This document shows positions 9,326 through 14,957 of a DNA stretch of 34,255 nt, one piece after another. The DNA comes from Parcubacteria group bacterium Gr01-1014_29. Lineage in GTDB: Bacteria > Patescibacteriota > Minisyncoccia > Ryanbacterales > 2-02-FULL-48-12. Location: contig VMFT01000013.1 of NCBI GenBank assembly GCA_007376195.1, positions 1 through 34,255 on the forward strand, in the 5' to 3' direction. Made by a program: the position numbers and the translations under genes. A model generated the notes under the pieces. That model did no database searches. It was not told where the DNA came from and worked only from the letters and a program-made list of their open reading frames with translations. The stretch's first letter is position 1. Each line of letters starts with the position of its first letter.

Positions 9326-9763
9326 TTAAATAAAGCTCGCGTAAGCAAGAATTAAAGCGATAACAAGGCCGAGTGCTACTCCCGAAAAGATTTCAAGAAA
9401 TGTGTGCCCGCTTAGGTTCAATAGCAATCCGTCCTTACTTATTTTCTTTAGAGCAGGGTTGTTGCTTTGATCAAAATAACGTTGAATCATGAGTTGCTGT
9501 TTATAATTATCTGCAAGGTTGTACATAATAAGAAGAGCAACCACTAGACAAAACCCAAAGATGGCGTCAAATCCGCGGTCGTGCCATAGGAGAGAAAGCG
9601 TTACAGTGAGCATTGCCGAATGAGTGCTTGGCGCTCCTCCAGCCCACATGTAAGTCCAGAACATAGTTTCGAACTCTTTTCTATCTTTTTTCAAAAGAAC
9701 ACTGCCAAATTTAATTGTTTGGCTTATTACCCATGTGGCAAGTGGAATGATAATAAATTTCAT
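9326..9763 (-). CDS. Divergent PAP2 (DUF212) family membrane protein
   Basis: The start ATG 9763 (MKFIIIPLATWVISQ) matches the usual beginning of the family. The 145-residue protein has three or four hydrophobic segments and the divergent PAP2 motifs: SQTIKFG, GGAPSTHSAMLTVT and SGHTFLEIFSGVALG, where PSTHS and SGHT carry the likely catalytic residues. PAP2 proteins are membrane phosphatases acting on lipid phosphates; the substrate here is unknown. The start lies directly after a partial tRNA-Met sequence (9768-9785 on the plus strand), so that fragment is in its 5' region. Confidence 0.85.
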   Translation of the reverse strand: MKFIIIPLATWVISQTIKFGSVLLKKDRKEFETMFWTYMWAGGAPSTHSAMLTVTLSLLWHDRGFDAIFGFCLVVALLIMYNLADNYKQQLMIQRYFDQSNNPALKKISKDGLLLNLSGHTFLEIFSGVALGLVIALILAYASFI

Positions 9764-9767
9764 ATTA

Positions 9768-9785
9768 GTGCCAGGGGTGGGATTC
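9768..9785 (-). pseudogene. tRNA-Met 3' fragment
   Basis: Eighteen bases identical to the 3' end of the intact tRNA-Met (9916-9933) occur as a direct repeat 148 bp away. Read on the minus strand, the copy starts at GAATCCCACC, the second half of the T-loop, and ends at the acceptor end. The 5' part of the tRNA is missing; hairpin-forming DNA is there instead. Confidence 0.8.
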
Positions 9786-9791
9786 CTCTTC

Positions 9792-9840
9792 CTCCAAAAT
9801 TTTGCAGCGTTCCGGTAAAACGGAACAGGCAAAATTTTTC
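9792..9840. repeat. Hairpin element next to the tRNA-Met fragment
   Basis: Nested inverted repeats: AAAATTTTGC ... GCAAAATTTT outside and GTTCCG-GTAAAA-CGGAAC inside. It lies between the tRNA-Met 3' fragment and the intact tRNA-Met gene and is not part of a protein gene. Confidence 0.75.
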
Positions 9841-9855
9841 CCCCAGAGCCCGGGT

Positions 9856-9889
9856 CTTTGAAAACATGAAGCAGTTCATGTTTTCAAAG
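9856..9889. repeat. Perfect 15-bp hairpin downstream of tRNA-Met
   Basis: CTTTGAAAACATGAA and its complement flank the loop GCAG; the stem extends on the outside through GGGT/ACCC with one bulge. It follows the tRNA-Met gene in its direction of transcription. It has no T-tract, so it is probably a repeat element or processing structure, not a standard terminator. Confidence 0.75.
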
Positions 9890-9916
9890 TACCCTTCGAA
9901 TCCCCATCTATAGATG

Positions 9917-9990
9917 TGCCAGGGGTGGGATTCGAACCCACGACCCCCGCTTTATGAGTGCGGTGCTCTTACCAACTGAGCTACCCTGAC
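9917..9990 (-). tRNA. tRNA-Met (CAT)
   Basis: On the minus strand: acceptor GTCAGGG with CCCTGGC, D-arm GCTCAGTTGGTAAGAGC, anticodon loop CTCATAA with anticodon CAT, T-arm GTGGG-TTCGAAT-CCCAC, discriminator A. The anticodon stem lacks the GGG/CCC pairs of an initiator and has an A-A at its base, so it is an elongator tRNA-Met or a tRNA-Ile whose C34 is modified to lysidine; sequence alone does not decide. CCA is not encoded. Confidence 0.93.
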
Positions 9991-10025
9991 GTAATGTGTA
10001 ACGGGATGAAAATCCCTGTTCAATA

Positions 10026-10053
10026 ATAATAGCAAATTTGGAACAAAATTCAA
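10026..10053 (-). promoter_or_regulatory. tRNA-Met promoter
   Basis: On the minus strand TTGAAT (10053-10048) and TATTAT (10031-10026) are 16 nt apart, and the -10 box is extended by TGC. The start of transcription would be near 10019, about 29 nt before the tRNA. Confidence 0.5.
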
Positions 10054-10184
10054 TGTATGATATACCTTTTTTATTGAACTCATAGCGAGTTTCTCCTGTT
10101 CTTTCATTCCAGCCTTTTGAGTGGTAAACTAACAATGGGTTAGATTAAAAATCTTGGTGGACAAATTGCAATCCAGCACAAAGC

Positions 10185-10271
10185 GGAAAGGTGCGTGAGT
10201 GGTTTAAACGGCAGTCCTGGAAAGACTGTGTGCCAGCAATGGTACCGCGAGTTCGAATCTCGCCCTTTCCG
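10185..10271 (+). tRNA. tRNA-Ser (GGA)
   Basis: Acceptor GGAAAGG pairs with CCTTTCC; the anticodon arm is CAGTC-CTGGAAA-GACTG with anticodon GGA; a long variable arm follows, as required for a class II tRNA; the T-arm is GCGAG-TTCGAAT-CTCGC; the discriminator is G. CCA is not encoded. The acceptor helix can be extended outside the tRNA by 7 more bp (ACAAAGC at 10178-10184 with GCTTTGT at 10271-10277). Confidence 0.95.
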
Positions 10272-10291
10272 CTTTGTCCGGGATACAAAGC
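10271..10291 (+). other. Hairpin directly after tRNA-Ser
   Basis: GCTTTGT-CCGGGAT-ACAAAGC forms a 7-bp hairpin. Its first arm can instead pair with ACAAAGC just upstream of the tRNA, so two exclusive structures exist. No T-tract follows. It may affect processing of the tRNA ends. Confidence 0.5.
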
Positions 10292-10361
10292 TGAATCATG
10301 TACATAAATCATGCTGACGGTGAGAACAAAAACCTCCTTTGGTTTGTATTATGCTAATGTA

Positions 10362-10370
10362 TGCTACAAT
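10362..10370 (+). promoter_or_regulatory. Extended -10 promoter of the DUF5667 gene
   Basis: TG-C-TACAAT is followed after 7 nt by the in-frame GTG at 10378. This supports a leaderless GTG start over the ATG codons at 10339-10357, which lie upstream of or inside the promoter. Confidence 0.5.
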
Positions 10371-10377
10371 AGACCTC

Positions 10378-11634
10378 GTGGGTCTTTTTGTAAACATTTC
10401 CTCATATATCAAAGTTTTTATGCTCGCGGCGGCGCTGATGATCGGTGTTGTGTATGTATACGCGGCATCTCCTTTACCCGAGTCCGGTCTTACACCGGAA
10501 AGTCCTTTTTATTTTCTTGATATTTGGGACGAAACTGTGCGATTGTTTTTTACGCGTTCGGATTCCGTGCGTCTTACACGTTATATTCAACGTGTATCCG
10601 AACGGTTGAGCGAAACAGATAAGCTCGCGGGGCGCGGCATCGCAGCCACCCAAAAAGCGCTTGAGCTCTACCGTGCCGATCTGCCGCAGATGTATGCGGT
10701 GGCGGAGCGCATGGATAATCGCGAGCGTATCGCGAATGTATTACGTATGGCAACAGATCACCTTGCTGTCCTTGACCATATTTCTGAACGCACCGATGTT
10801 GAAAAAAAGCGTTTCGTACTCGCCACAAAGGAATTCGTCATAAACCAACAGCTCCAAACATTAGAGTCCTTTGAGCGCGTAAATGCTGAAGAGGCATACC
10901 GTATATATGCTGACGCGCTCGAACGGCGCATGGCGCGGCTGCGCGAAGTTGCCATAGATAAACAAAACAACAATGAGGCTCTGCGTGAATACGCGGCGTA
11001 TCTTTCGGAATTGGAAAAAATACTTCGCGAATGGGAAACCCTGACAGTAAATGGATTGCCGCCAGCAACATTTCTTGAAGTCACTGTGCGCGGACACGAG
11101 GCCACGCTTCTTGGTCCGGTATTTGAACGCGTCTCGCCGATACTCAATAGCGAACTATTGCTCGCTATAAATTATGTGCGCGGGCTTTCTGGATTGGCTC
11201 CCCTGGAAAAACTTCCCCCACGTGCGCCTTACACGATGCCTGAAGATGAAAAAGACGCAGTGATACCAGGTATGCCTCTGCCAACTCCCATTCCAAGCCC
11301 TCAACCTATTCCTATTCCGCAACCAATACCGGAACAAACTCCAACTCCCGCACCTTCACCGGCTCCAACCGTATTATTATCAAGGAGTCCCTCAACGATC
11401 TCGCAAGGGAATTCTTCCACACTTTCTTGGTCTTCTACGAATACTACCAGTTGTACTGCAAGCGGAGGATGGAGCGGTCCGAAAGCAACCTCCGGTTCAT
11501 TAGTAGTAACACCATCTTTAACTACGGTCTACACTATTTCATGTACCGGTGCGGGGGGAAATTTATCACGCAGCACAACAATTACTGTTACTACATTGTC
11601 CCTTCCTCCTCCTCCACCCCCGCCAGCATTTTGA
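10378..11634 (+). CDS. DUF5667 exported protein with Pro-rich linker and Ig-like domain
   Basis: GTG 10378 is the suggested start; ATG at 10339, 10351 or 10357 would place the start upstream of the -10 box. An N-terminal hydrophobic helix (VFMLAAALMIGVVYVYA) is followed by the DUF5667 signature (LPESGLTPESPFYFLDIWDETVRLFF) and long charged helices up to about residue 270. A proline-rich linker (TPIPSPQPIPIPQPIPEQ) leads to an Ig-like beta domain with Ser/Thr/Cys-rich strands (TLSWSSTNTTSCTASGGWSG). The end is a poly-proline stretch. DUF5667 has no known biochemical function; its occurrence in secreted CPR proteins suggests an envelope role. No catalytic motif is visible. Confidence 0.8.
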   Translation: MGLFVNISSYIKVFMLAAALMIGVVYVYAASPLPESGLTPESPFYFLDIWDETVRLFFTRSDSVRLTRYIQRVSERLSETDKLAGRGIAATQKALELYRADLPQMYAVAERMDNRERIANVLRMATDHLAVLDHISERTDVEKKRFVLATKEFVINQQLQTLESFERVNAEEAYRIYADALERRMARLREVAIDKQNNNEALREYAAYLSELEKILREWETLTVNGLPPATFLEVTVRGHEATLLGPVFERVSPILNSELLLAINYVRGLSGLAPLEKLPPRAPYTMPEDEKDAVIPGMPLPTPIPSPQPIPIPQPIPEQTPTPAPSPAPTVLLSRSPSTISQGNSSTLSWSSTNTTSCTASGGWSGPKATSGSLVVTPSLTTVYTISCTGAGGNLSRSTTITVTTLSLPPPPPPPAF

Positions 11635-11650
11635 CTGTTCACGCATCCTT

Positions 11651-11659
11651 TGATAGTAT
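11651..11659 (+). promoter_or_regulatory. Extended -10 promoter of the cupredoxin gene
   Basis: TG-A-TAGTAT is followed after 6 nt by ATG 11666, the same spacing as before the DUF2339 gene. A leaderless mRNA is likely. Confidence 0.45.
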
Positions 11660-11665
11660 AGATAT

Positions 11666-12514
11666 ATGAATCTTCAGAAAGGAAATATTTTTATTATAGC
11701 CCTTGTAATAATTATAATTATTGCCGGTTTTGGTATATTTCTGTACCGCGGTGCGGCGCTTCAACAAAAAGCATTAACCGACGATATTCCTCCTCCGCCT
11801 CCGTTGCCCACTCTTAAAGATCTTAATTCTCAACTTCGTCTGGTAAAGCTTGATCCTGTCAACAATAGCGGCGCGGATGGTGTTGCTATTATTTCTCGCG
11901 AAGATAAGGGGATATCCGTGCAGATTGAACTTACACCTGTGTCAGACGTGTCGCGCCTGGCGCATATCCACAGCGGCACATGCGCGACGTTAGGCGGCAT
12001 TGTTTATGGTCTCACCAACGTTGAGAATGGCAAATCTTTTACGGCGCTGGAGACATCATTTGCCGATGTTACGAGCGGCTTCCCGCGTGTGGTTGCGGTG
12101 CATGCCAGCGCGTCATTGCCGTCGGCTCCCATTGCGTGCGGTCAGATACCAGAAATCGCGCCGCCCGTGGAGGTTGGCGCCGAAGACAAAATGATACAGC
12201 CACCGGATGGGGAAGATGGTGTTGTTGAGGCGCGGCCTCTAAAAGAAATTGCGATCACAGGTAAGAATTTTGAATTTTCCCAAAAGGAAATTCGCGTAAA
12301 GAAGGGGGATTTTGTTCGTATCAATTTTTCGAGCACGGATGGGCTCCATGACTGGGTCGTGGACGAGTTTAACGCAAAGACTACGCAGGTAAACACAGGG
12401 CAAAGTTCATCGGTTGATTTTGTCGCTGACAAAGCTGGAACGTTTGAGTTTTACTGTGGTGTGGGCACCCATCGTAAGATGGGCATGATCGGGAAACTAA
12501 TTGTAGAAGAGTAG
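11666..12514 (+). CDS. Membrane-anchored CHRD-like + cupredoxin copper protein
   Basis: The protein has 282 residues. Residues about 8-27 form a transmembrane anchor, followed by a Pro-rich linker. Residues about 55-160 resemble the CHRD/SOD-like domain (AHIHSGTCATLGGIVYGL ... VVAVHASAS). Residues about 192-282 are a cupredoxin with a type I copper site: H228 (GLHDWVV), C264, H269 and M274 in FYCGVGTHRKMGMIGKL. Such domains carry electrons or bind copper outside the membrane. The reaction is unknown: no electron-transport genes are nearby. Its mRNA appears leaderless. It is followed after 12 nt by another membrane-anchored protein, probably in the same operon. Confidence 0.87.
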   Translation: MNLQKGNIFIIALVIIIIIAGFGIFLYRGAALQQKALTDDIPPPPPLPTLKDLNSQLRLVKLDPVNNSGADGVAIISREDKGISVQIELTPVSDVSRLAHIHSGTCATLGGIVYGLTNVENGKSFTALETSFADVTSGFPRVVAVHASASLPSAPIACGQIPEIAPPVEVGAEDKMIQPPDGEDGVVEARPLKEIAITGKNFEFSQKEIRVKKGDFVRINFSSTDGLHDWVVDEFNAKTTQVNTGQSSSVDFVADKAGTFEFYCGVGTHRKMGMIGKLIVEE

Positions 12515-12526
12515 ATCAAAAATTCT

Positions 12527-13261
12527 ATGAACACGAATAATAAAATAATCTGGGGGGTTGTGGGGGTGATGGTGCTTGTTGCAGGCGCGTGGCTGTTTTT
12601 TCGCAATAAAAAAGAACCCGCAGCTAAACCGCTTGCCGAAAAAGCGGTCGGTGTGCACTACGCGGGCGGTGGGGTTCATGTGGTGGAAGGAACAGTCGCG
12701 CTGCCAAATCCTTGTTATGCGCTGTCAGTTGCGGTGGAGAAGCGGGGGTCAAGCCCCGAAAAGGTATTGCTGCGTTTTACCGCAACGCCAACGGCGGATG
12801 TCTGTGCCGAGGTGATATACAGCGCGCCGTTTCGGGCAACATTTGATGCCGCCGACAATGCCGAGCTTTCGGCAACAATCAATGACATCCCCATAGCGCT
12901 TGATCTTGAGCCGAGAGCGCGTGTAAGTGCTGATGCGAGAAGCATTTTTTCGCTTACACAAGGGGAAGAGCGATGGGTGGAAGACATGCTTATTACGTTT
13001 ACCGGGGTGGAAGACGATAGCCGGTGTCCGGTGGATGTTGTGTGTGTACAGGCTGGTTGGGTAACTCTTCGGTTCCTGGCGGGTGGTGAAGAAATCCTTC
13101 TTCGTTTGCCCGGAGATTCAACTGTGCCAAATGCCTTGGTGGTGGGGAGTTATATTATTACACTTGTAAATGTTGAACCGCCAGCGAGGTCGGACAAATC
13201 ACTAGAATCTCTCCTATATTCGGCAACACTTCGCGTAGAACTACACGATACGAAAGGATAG
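12527..13261 (+). CDS. Membrane-anchored protein of unknown function
   Basis: The 244-residue protein has an N-terminal membrane helix (IIWGVVGVMVLVAGAWLFF) and a basic stop-transfer sequence. A first beta-rich part (residues about 40-125) has two Cys. A second part (about 140-235) contains LITFTGVEDDSRCPVDVVC followed by VQAGWVTLRF, a pattern ('DSRCP..V.C...G') found in an uncharacterised family of bacterial lipoproteins, and a final repeated-strand pattern (IITLVNVEP ... ATLRVEL). Exported and probably Ca-independent adhesion/structural; no catalytic residues are recognised. It follows the cupredoxin gene closely. No Shine-Dalgarno sequence is seen. Confidence 0.75.
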   Translation: MNTNNKIIWGVVGVMVLVAGAWLFFRNKKEPAAKPLAEKAVGVHYAGGGVHVVEGTVALPNPCYALSVAVEKRGSSPEKVLLRFTATPTADVCAEVIYSAPFRATFDAADNAELSATINDIPIALDLEPRARVSADARSIFSLTQGEERWVEDMLITFTGVEDDSRCPVDVVCVQAGWVTLRFLAGGEEILLRLPGDSTVPNALVVGSYIITLVNVEPPARSDKSLESLLYSATLRVELHDTKG

Positions 13262-13298
13262 TAGTATATGGGGATAATCCACGGTTGCGAATGTACAC

Positions 13299-13331
13299 CA
13301 ACTGACTAGACACTCGGTGTCTAGTCAGTTG
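13299..13331. repeat. RAYT-type palindrome, copy B
   Basis: Arms CAACTGACTAGACAC (13299-13313) and complement (13317-13331), loop TCG. Intergenic. Loop and arms match the gatA copy, i.e. the opposite orientation to the two copies flanking the RAYT gene (loop CGA). Confidence 0.95.
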
Positions 13332-13414
13332 AGGGTTTTGTATAGATTCAACTTGTAAAGACAAACTTTTTGTGCTTTTCTAACAGAGAATTTGCTTGTT
13401 GAAAGGAGTGTCCC

Positions 13415-13552
13415 ATGCCGAAAAAAATTACCCGGCCGAGAGAAAAAAAGCAGAAACAAAAGAAAGTCACAAGATACTCGCACGAGAAGCTGGGGAAAAA
13501 GGTGAAAGATACGGAGAAAATACGTCGGTTTATAGATAGTTGGGGAAACTAA
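13415..13552 (+). CDS. Small basic protein, 45 aa
   Basis: The ORF begins at ATG 13415, preceded by a strong Shine-Dalgarno sequence (GAAAGGAG, spacing 7 from its last G), which is rare in this window. It codes a lysine-rich protein that starts MPKKITRPREKKQKQKK and ends with KIRRFIDSWGN. There are no hydrophobic segments. The positive charge suggests binding to nucleic acid, but no family is recognised. It has its own terminator at 13581-13605 and lies between two RAYT palindromes (copies B and C), so it may belong to the accessory segment. Confidence 0.6.
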   Translation: MPKKITRPREKKQKQKKVTRYSHEKLGKKVKDTEKIRRFIDSWGN

Positions 13553-13580
13553 GAACTTTGTTCCAAGCAAAGAGTTACAA

Positions 13581-13605
13581 ACGGGAGAAATCTCGTTTTT
13601 CTTTT
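13581..13605 (+). terminator. Terminator after the 45-aa gene
   Basis: ACGGGA-GAAA-TCTCGT stem (one wobble) with a tetraloop, followed by TTTTCTTTTC. It ends the short transcript 29 nt after the stop codon. Confidence 0.6.
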
Positions 13606-13615
13606 CCAAAAACTA

Positions 13616-13650
13616 CCAACTGACTAGACACCGAGTGTCTAGTCAGTTGG
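13616..13650. repeat. RAYT-type palindrome, copy C (3' flank of RAYT gene)
   Basis: The longest copy: 16-nt arms CCAACTGACTAGACAC (13616-13631) and complement (13635-13650), loop CGA. It touches the end of the transposase gene, whose stop codon is at 13643-13645 inside the right arm. Confidence 0.95.
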
Positions 13651-14320
13651 TGTCGGTTTCAATAAAATGATCATTATCCAAAATATCTTTTGTTCCGCTG
13701 GTTTTTACAAAATCTGCATACTCACGTTGATTCTCATATTGTTCAAGGATTATTTGCGGATTGAGGAGATTGCCCCAACGGTTATTTTTGATATAGTCTT
13801 GGTAGCTTGACCACAGATATTTTTCTTCTTTGGCATGCCATTTTCGCAATTCGTTCGGATTTCTATGTATATATGCCGACAAATGGAGAAGTTGTTCATT
13901 GTCGGCAATATGTACGGCATGGAAGGGGCCTTGAAAAAGATGACCGATCATTTGATATTTTGTATTGAATGATTTTGTATACGCATCCTGTACGCGTTGC
14001 ATATATCGTGAAATGCCGTTAGGAGTGCGTTCATGTACAACAAGATGAAAGTGGTTCGGCATAAGCGCAAAAGCAACAAGTTCTGCAATCTTGTTTTTTG
14101 TAATTTCTTGTATCGTACTTTTCGTAGCGCCGAATGAGCCTTTTCGTAGAAATGCCGATACACTACGGCTTATGTTGTAGATAGTAAATGGTGCTTGGAA
14201 GAAAAGAACAAGAAAGAGGAATCGAGCGTAATCAGCTTCGGAGAAAAAAATCTCTTTTTTGTGATTGCCGCGATTATAAATATGATAATATTCTCCCTCA
14301 GTAAACTGTAGTTTTCTCAT
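13643..14320 (-). CDS. REP-associated tyrosine transposase (RAYT, IS200/IS605-like)
   Basis: The 225-residue protein is a Y1 HUH single-strand DNA nuclease of the RAYT (TnpA-REP) type. It starts with the family signature GEYYHIYNRGNHKKEIFF. The HUH motif is H90-F91-H92 in LMPNHFHLVVHE. The candidate nucleophile is Y114 in MQRVQDAYTKSFNTKY, and the conserved GHLFQGPFHAVHI and LHLSAYIHRNP segments follow. RAYTs cut and join single-stranded DNA at REP palindromes. Here palindromes lie immediately on both sides of the gene (13616-13650 and 14333-14363), and three more copies lie in the window, one inside gatA. All motifs are present, so the enzyme is probably active. The start codon lies 7 nt after a -10 box, with no Shine-Dalgarno sequence. 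Confidence 0.95.
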   Translation of the reverse strand: MRKLQFTEGEYYHIYNRGNHKKEIFFSEADYARFLFLVLFFQAPFTIYNISRSVSAFLRKGSFGATKSTIQEITKNKIAELVAFALMPNHFHLVVHERTPNGISRYMQRVQDAYTKSFNTKYQMIGHLFQGPFHAVHIADNEQLLHLSAYIHRNPNELRKWHAKEEKYLWSSYQDYIKNNRWGNLLNPQIILEQYENQREYADFVKTSGTKDILDNDHFIETDTN

Positions 14321-14327
14321 ACTGTTC

Positions 14328-14356
14328 AGTATAACTGACTAGACACCGAGTGTCTA
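14328..14356 (-). promoter_or_regulatory. RAYT promoter partly formed by the palindrome
   Basis: On the minus strand, TATACT (14333-14328) lies 7 nt before the RAYT start codon. Exactly 17 nt upstream is TAGACA (14356-14351), which is inside the flanking palindrome and differs from the TTGACA consensus at one base. Confidence 0.55.
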
Positions 14357-14363
14357 GTCAGTT
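14333..14363. repeat. RAYT-type palindrome, copy D (5' flank of RAYT gene)
   Basis: 14-nt arms AACTGACTAGACAC and complement with loop CGA, followed by TGGTGAGACA, a tail shared with copy E. It lies 13 nt upstream of the transposase start codon. Confidence 0.95.
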
Positions 14364-14454
14364 GGTGAGACAATAAAAAAATTAATGCGCAATGTTGACA
14401 TGCCGTTTTCTTTTTGCTTAGGTGGTTTCTATAGCCGTTGAAAAATAAAAAGCA

Positions 14455-14487
14455 CAACTGACTAGACACTGAGTGTCTAGTCAGTTG
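14455..14487. repeat. RAYT-type palindrome, copy E
   Basis: 15-nt arms CAACTGACTAGACAC and complement, loop TGA, followed by GTGAGACA as after copy D. Intergenic, between the RAYT gene and the candidate structured RNA. Confidence 0.95.
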
Positions 14488-14489
14488 GT

Positions 14490-14613
14490 GAGACAGATGT
14501 GGAAAAACAAAACTCGGGCAAGGATGCTAAACTTCGTCTCTCTGATGAAAATCGGGGAGATTTCCCCCTCGGTTTAGCATCCCTGTCTGTGCTTCAAGTT
14601 TTCCACACCTTAT
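14490..14613 (-). ncRNA. Candidate structured small RNA
   Basis: An extended -10 box TGG-TATACT on the minus strand (14627-14619) would start a transcript near 14612. The transcript folds into a rod: an outer stem (TGTGGAAAA at 14498-14506 with 14599-14607), a large internal bubble (about 13 and 15 nt), a perfect 11-bp stem (GGATGCTAAAC at 14522-14532 with 14572-14582) and a tip hairpin GGGGA-GATT-TCCCC. This closing stem / open bubble / apical stem shape is like 6S RNA, but the length (about 115-120 nt) is short and no sequence motif confirms it. No T-tract terminator is seen at its 3' end. Confidence 0.4.
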
Positions 14614-14636
14614 TAGATAGTATACCACTCTGACAA

Positions 14637-14664
14637 TTGACAGTGTTTTGTGACTGCATATACT
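14637..14664 (+). promoter_or_regulatory. Strong sigma-70-like promoter
   Basis: TTGACA (14637-14642) and TATACT (14659-14664) with a 16-nt spacer: a perfect -35 box and a near-consensus -10. Transcription would begin near 14671 and read the mini-ORF at 14740 into the terminator at 14781-14831. Confidence 0.65.
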
Positions 14665-14739
14665 TATTATCATATCATCAAAAACAGATAAGGATACCGT
14701 GCCGTAGGGGAAACCGGAGTAGTATCGAGGAAAAAGATT

Positions 14740-14811
14740 ATGGATCACAGTTTTCCCATCTTTGGTGTTTTGGTTATAGCAAAGCCGCGCTTTGCGCCGT
14801 TTTCGGTGTAG
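14740..14811 (+). CDS. Possible 23-codon leader peptide or miniprotein
   Basis: ATG 14740 is preceded by GAGG 9 nt upstream and opens a 23-codon frame (MDHSFPIFGVLVIAKPRF ... FSV) ending at TAG 14809-14811, directly before the second arm of the terminator. The ORF overlaps the first arm. A ribosome on this ORF would cover the DNA that forms the hairpins. It could be a leader peptide of an attenuator or a small hydrophobic protein. Coding potential cannot be proved at this length. Confidence 0.35.
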   Translation: MDHSFPIFGVLVIAKPRFAPFSV

Positions 14812-14831
14812 GAGGGCGGCTTTTTGTTTTT
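14781..14831 (+). terminator. Terminator with competing hairpin, upstream of the fibre operon
   Basis: AAAGCCGC (14781-14788) pairs with GCGGCTTT (14816-14823), followed by TTGTTTTTT. The first arm can instead join GCAAAGC-CGC-GCTTTGC (14779-14795). The two structures exclude each other, as in terminator/antiterminator pairs. The first fibre gene starts 127 nt downstream. Confidence 0.6.
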
Positions 14832-14957
14832 TGAAATCCGTTTATGGATATAACAAGGTCGAAAAGCATTATTACACGTTATGTGCTGGGAATTCTTGCA
14901 AATCGGGGATATTTGCGCGAATGCTCGGCGCATAATTTAATTTAATTTCAAACGGTT
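14832..14957 (+). other. Leader region of the TasA-like operon
   Basis: No gene is seen. It contains a weak hairpin GCAAAT ... ATTTGC (about 14898-14916) and an AT-rich TAATTTAATTTAATTT tract just before the start codon. No convincing -35/-10 pair or Shine-Dalgarno sequence was found. Confidence 0.4.

Noticed and set aside
9917-9990. Initiator tRNA-Met
   Set aside because: The anticodon stem has no GGG/CCC triplet and the first acceptor pair is a normal G-C, so it is not an initiator.
13299-14487. CRISPR-like array
   Set aside because: The repeated unit is a palindrome at irregular distances with genes between copies; no spacers of even length and no cas genes.
14534-14570. Hammerhead ribozyme, because of CTGATGA at 14542-14548
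   Set aside because: The following stem AAATC/GATTT is present but the required GAAA after stem II and a matching cleavage site are absent.
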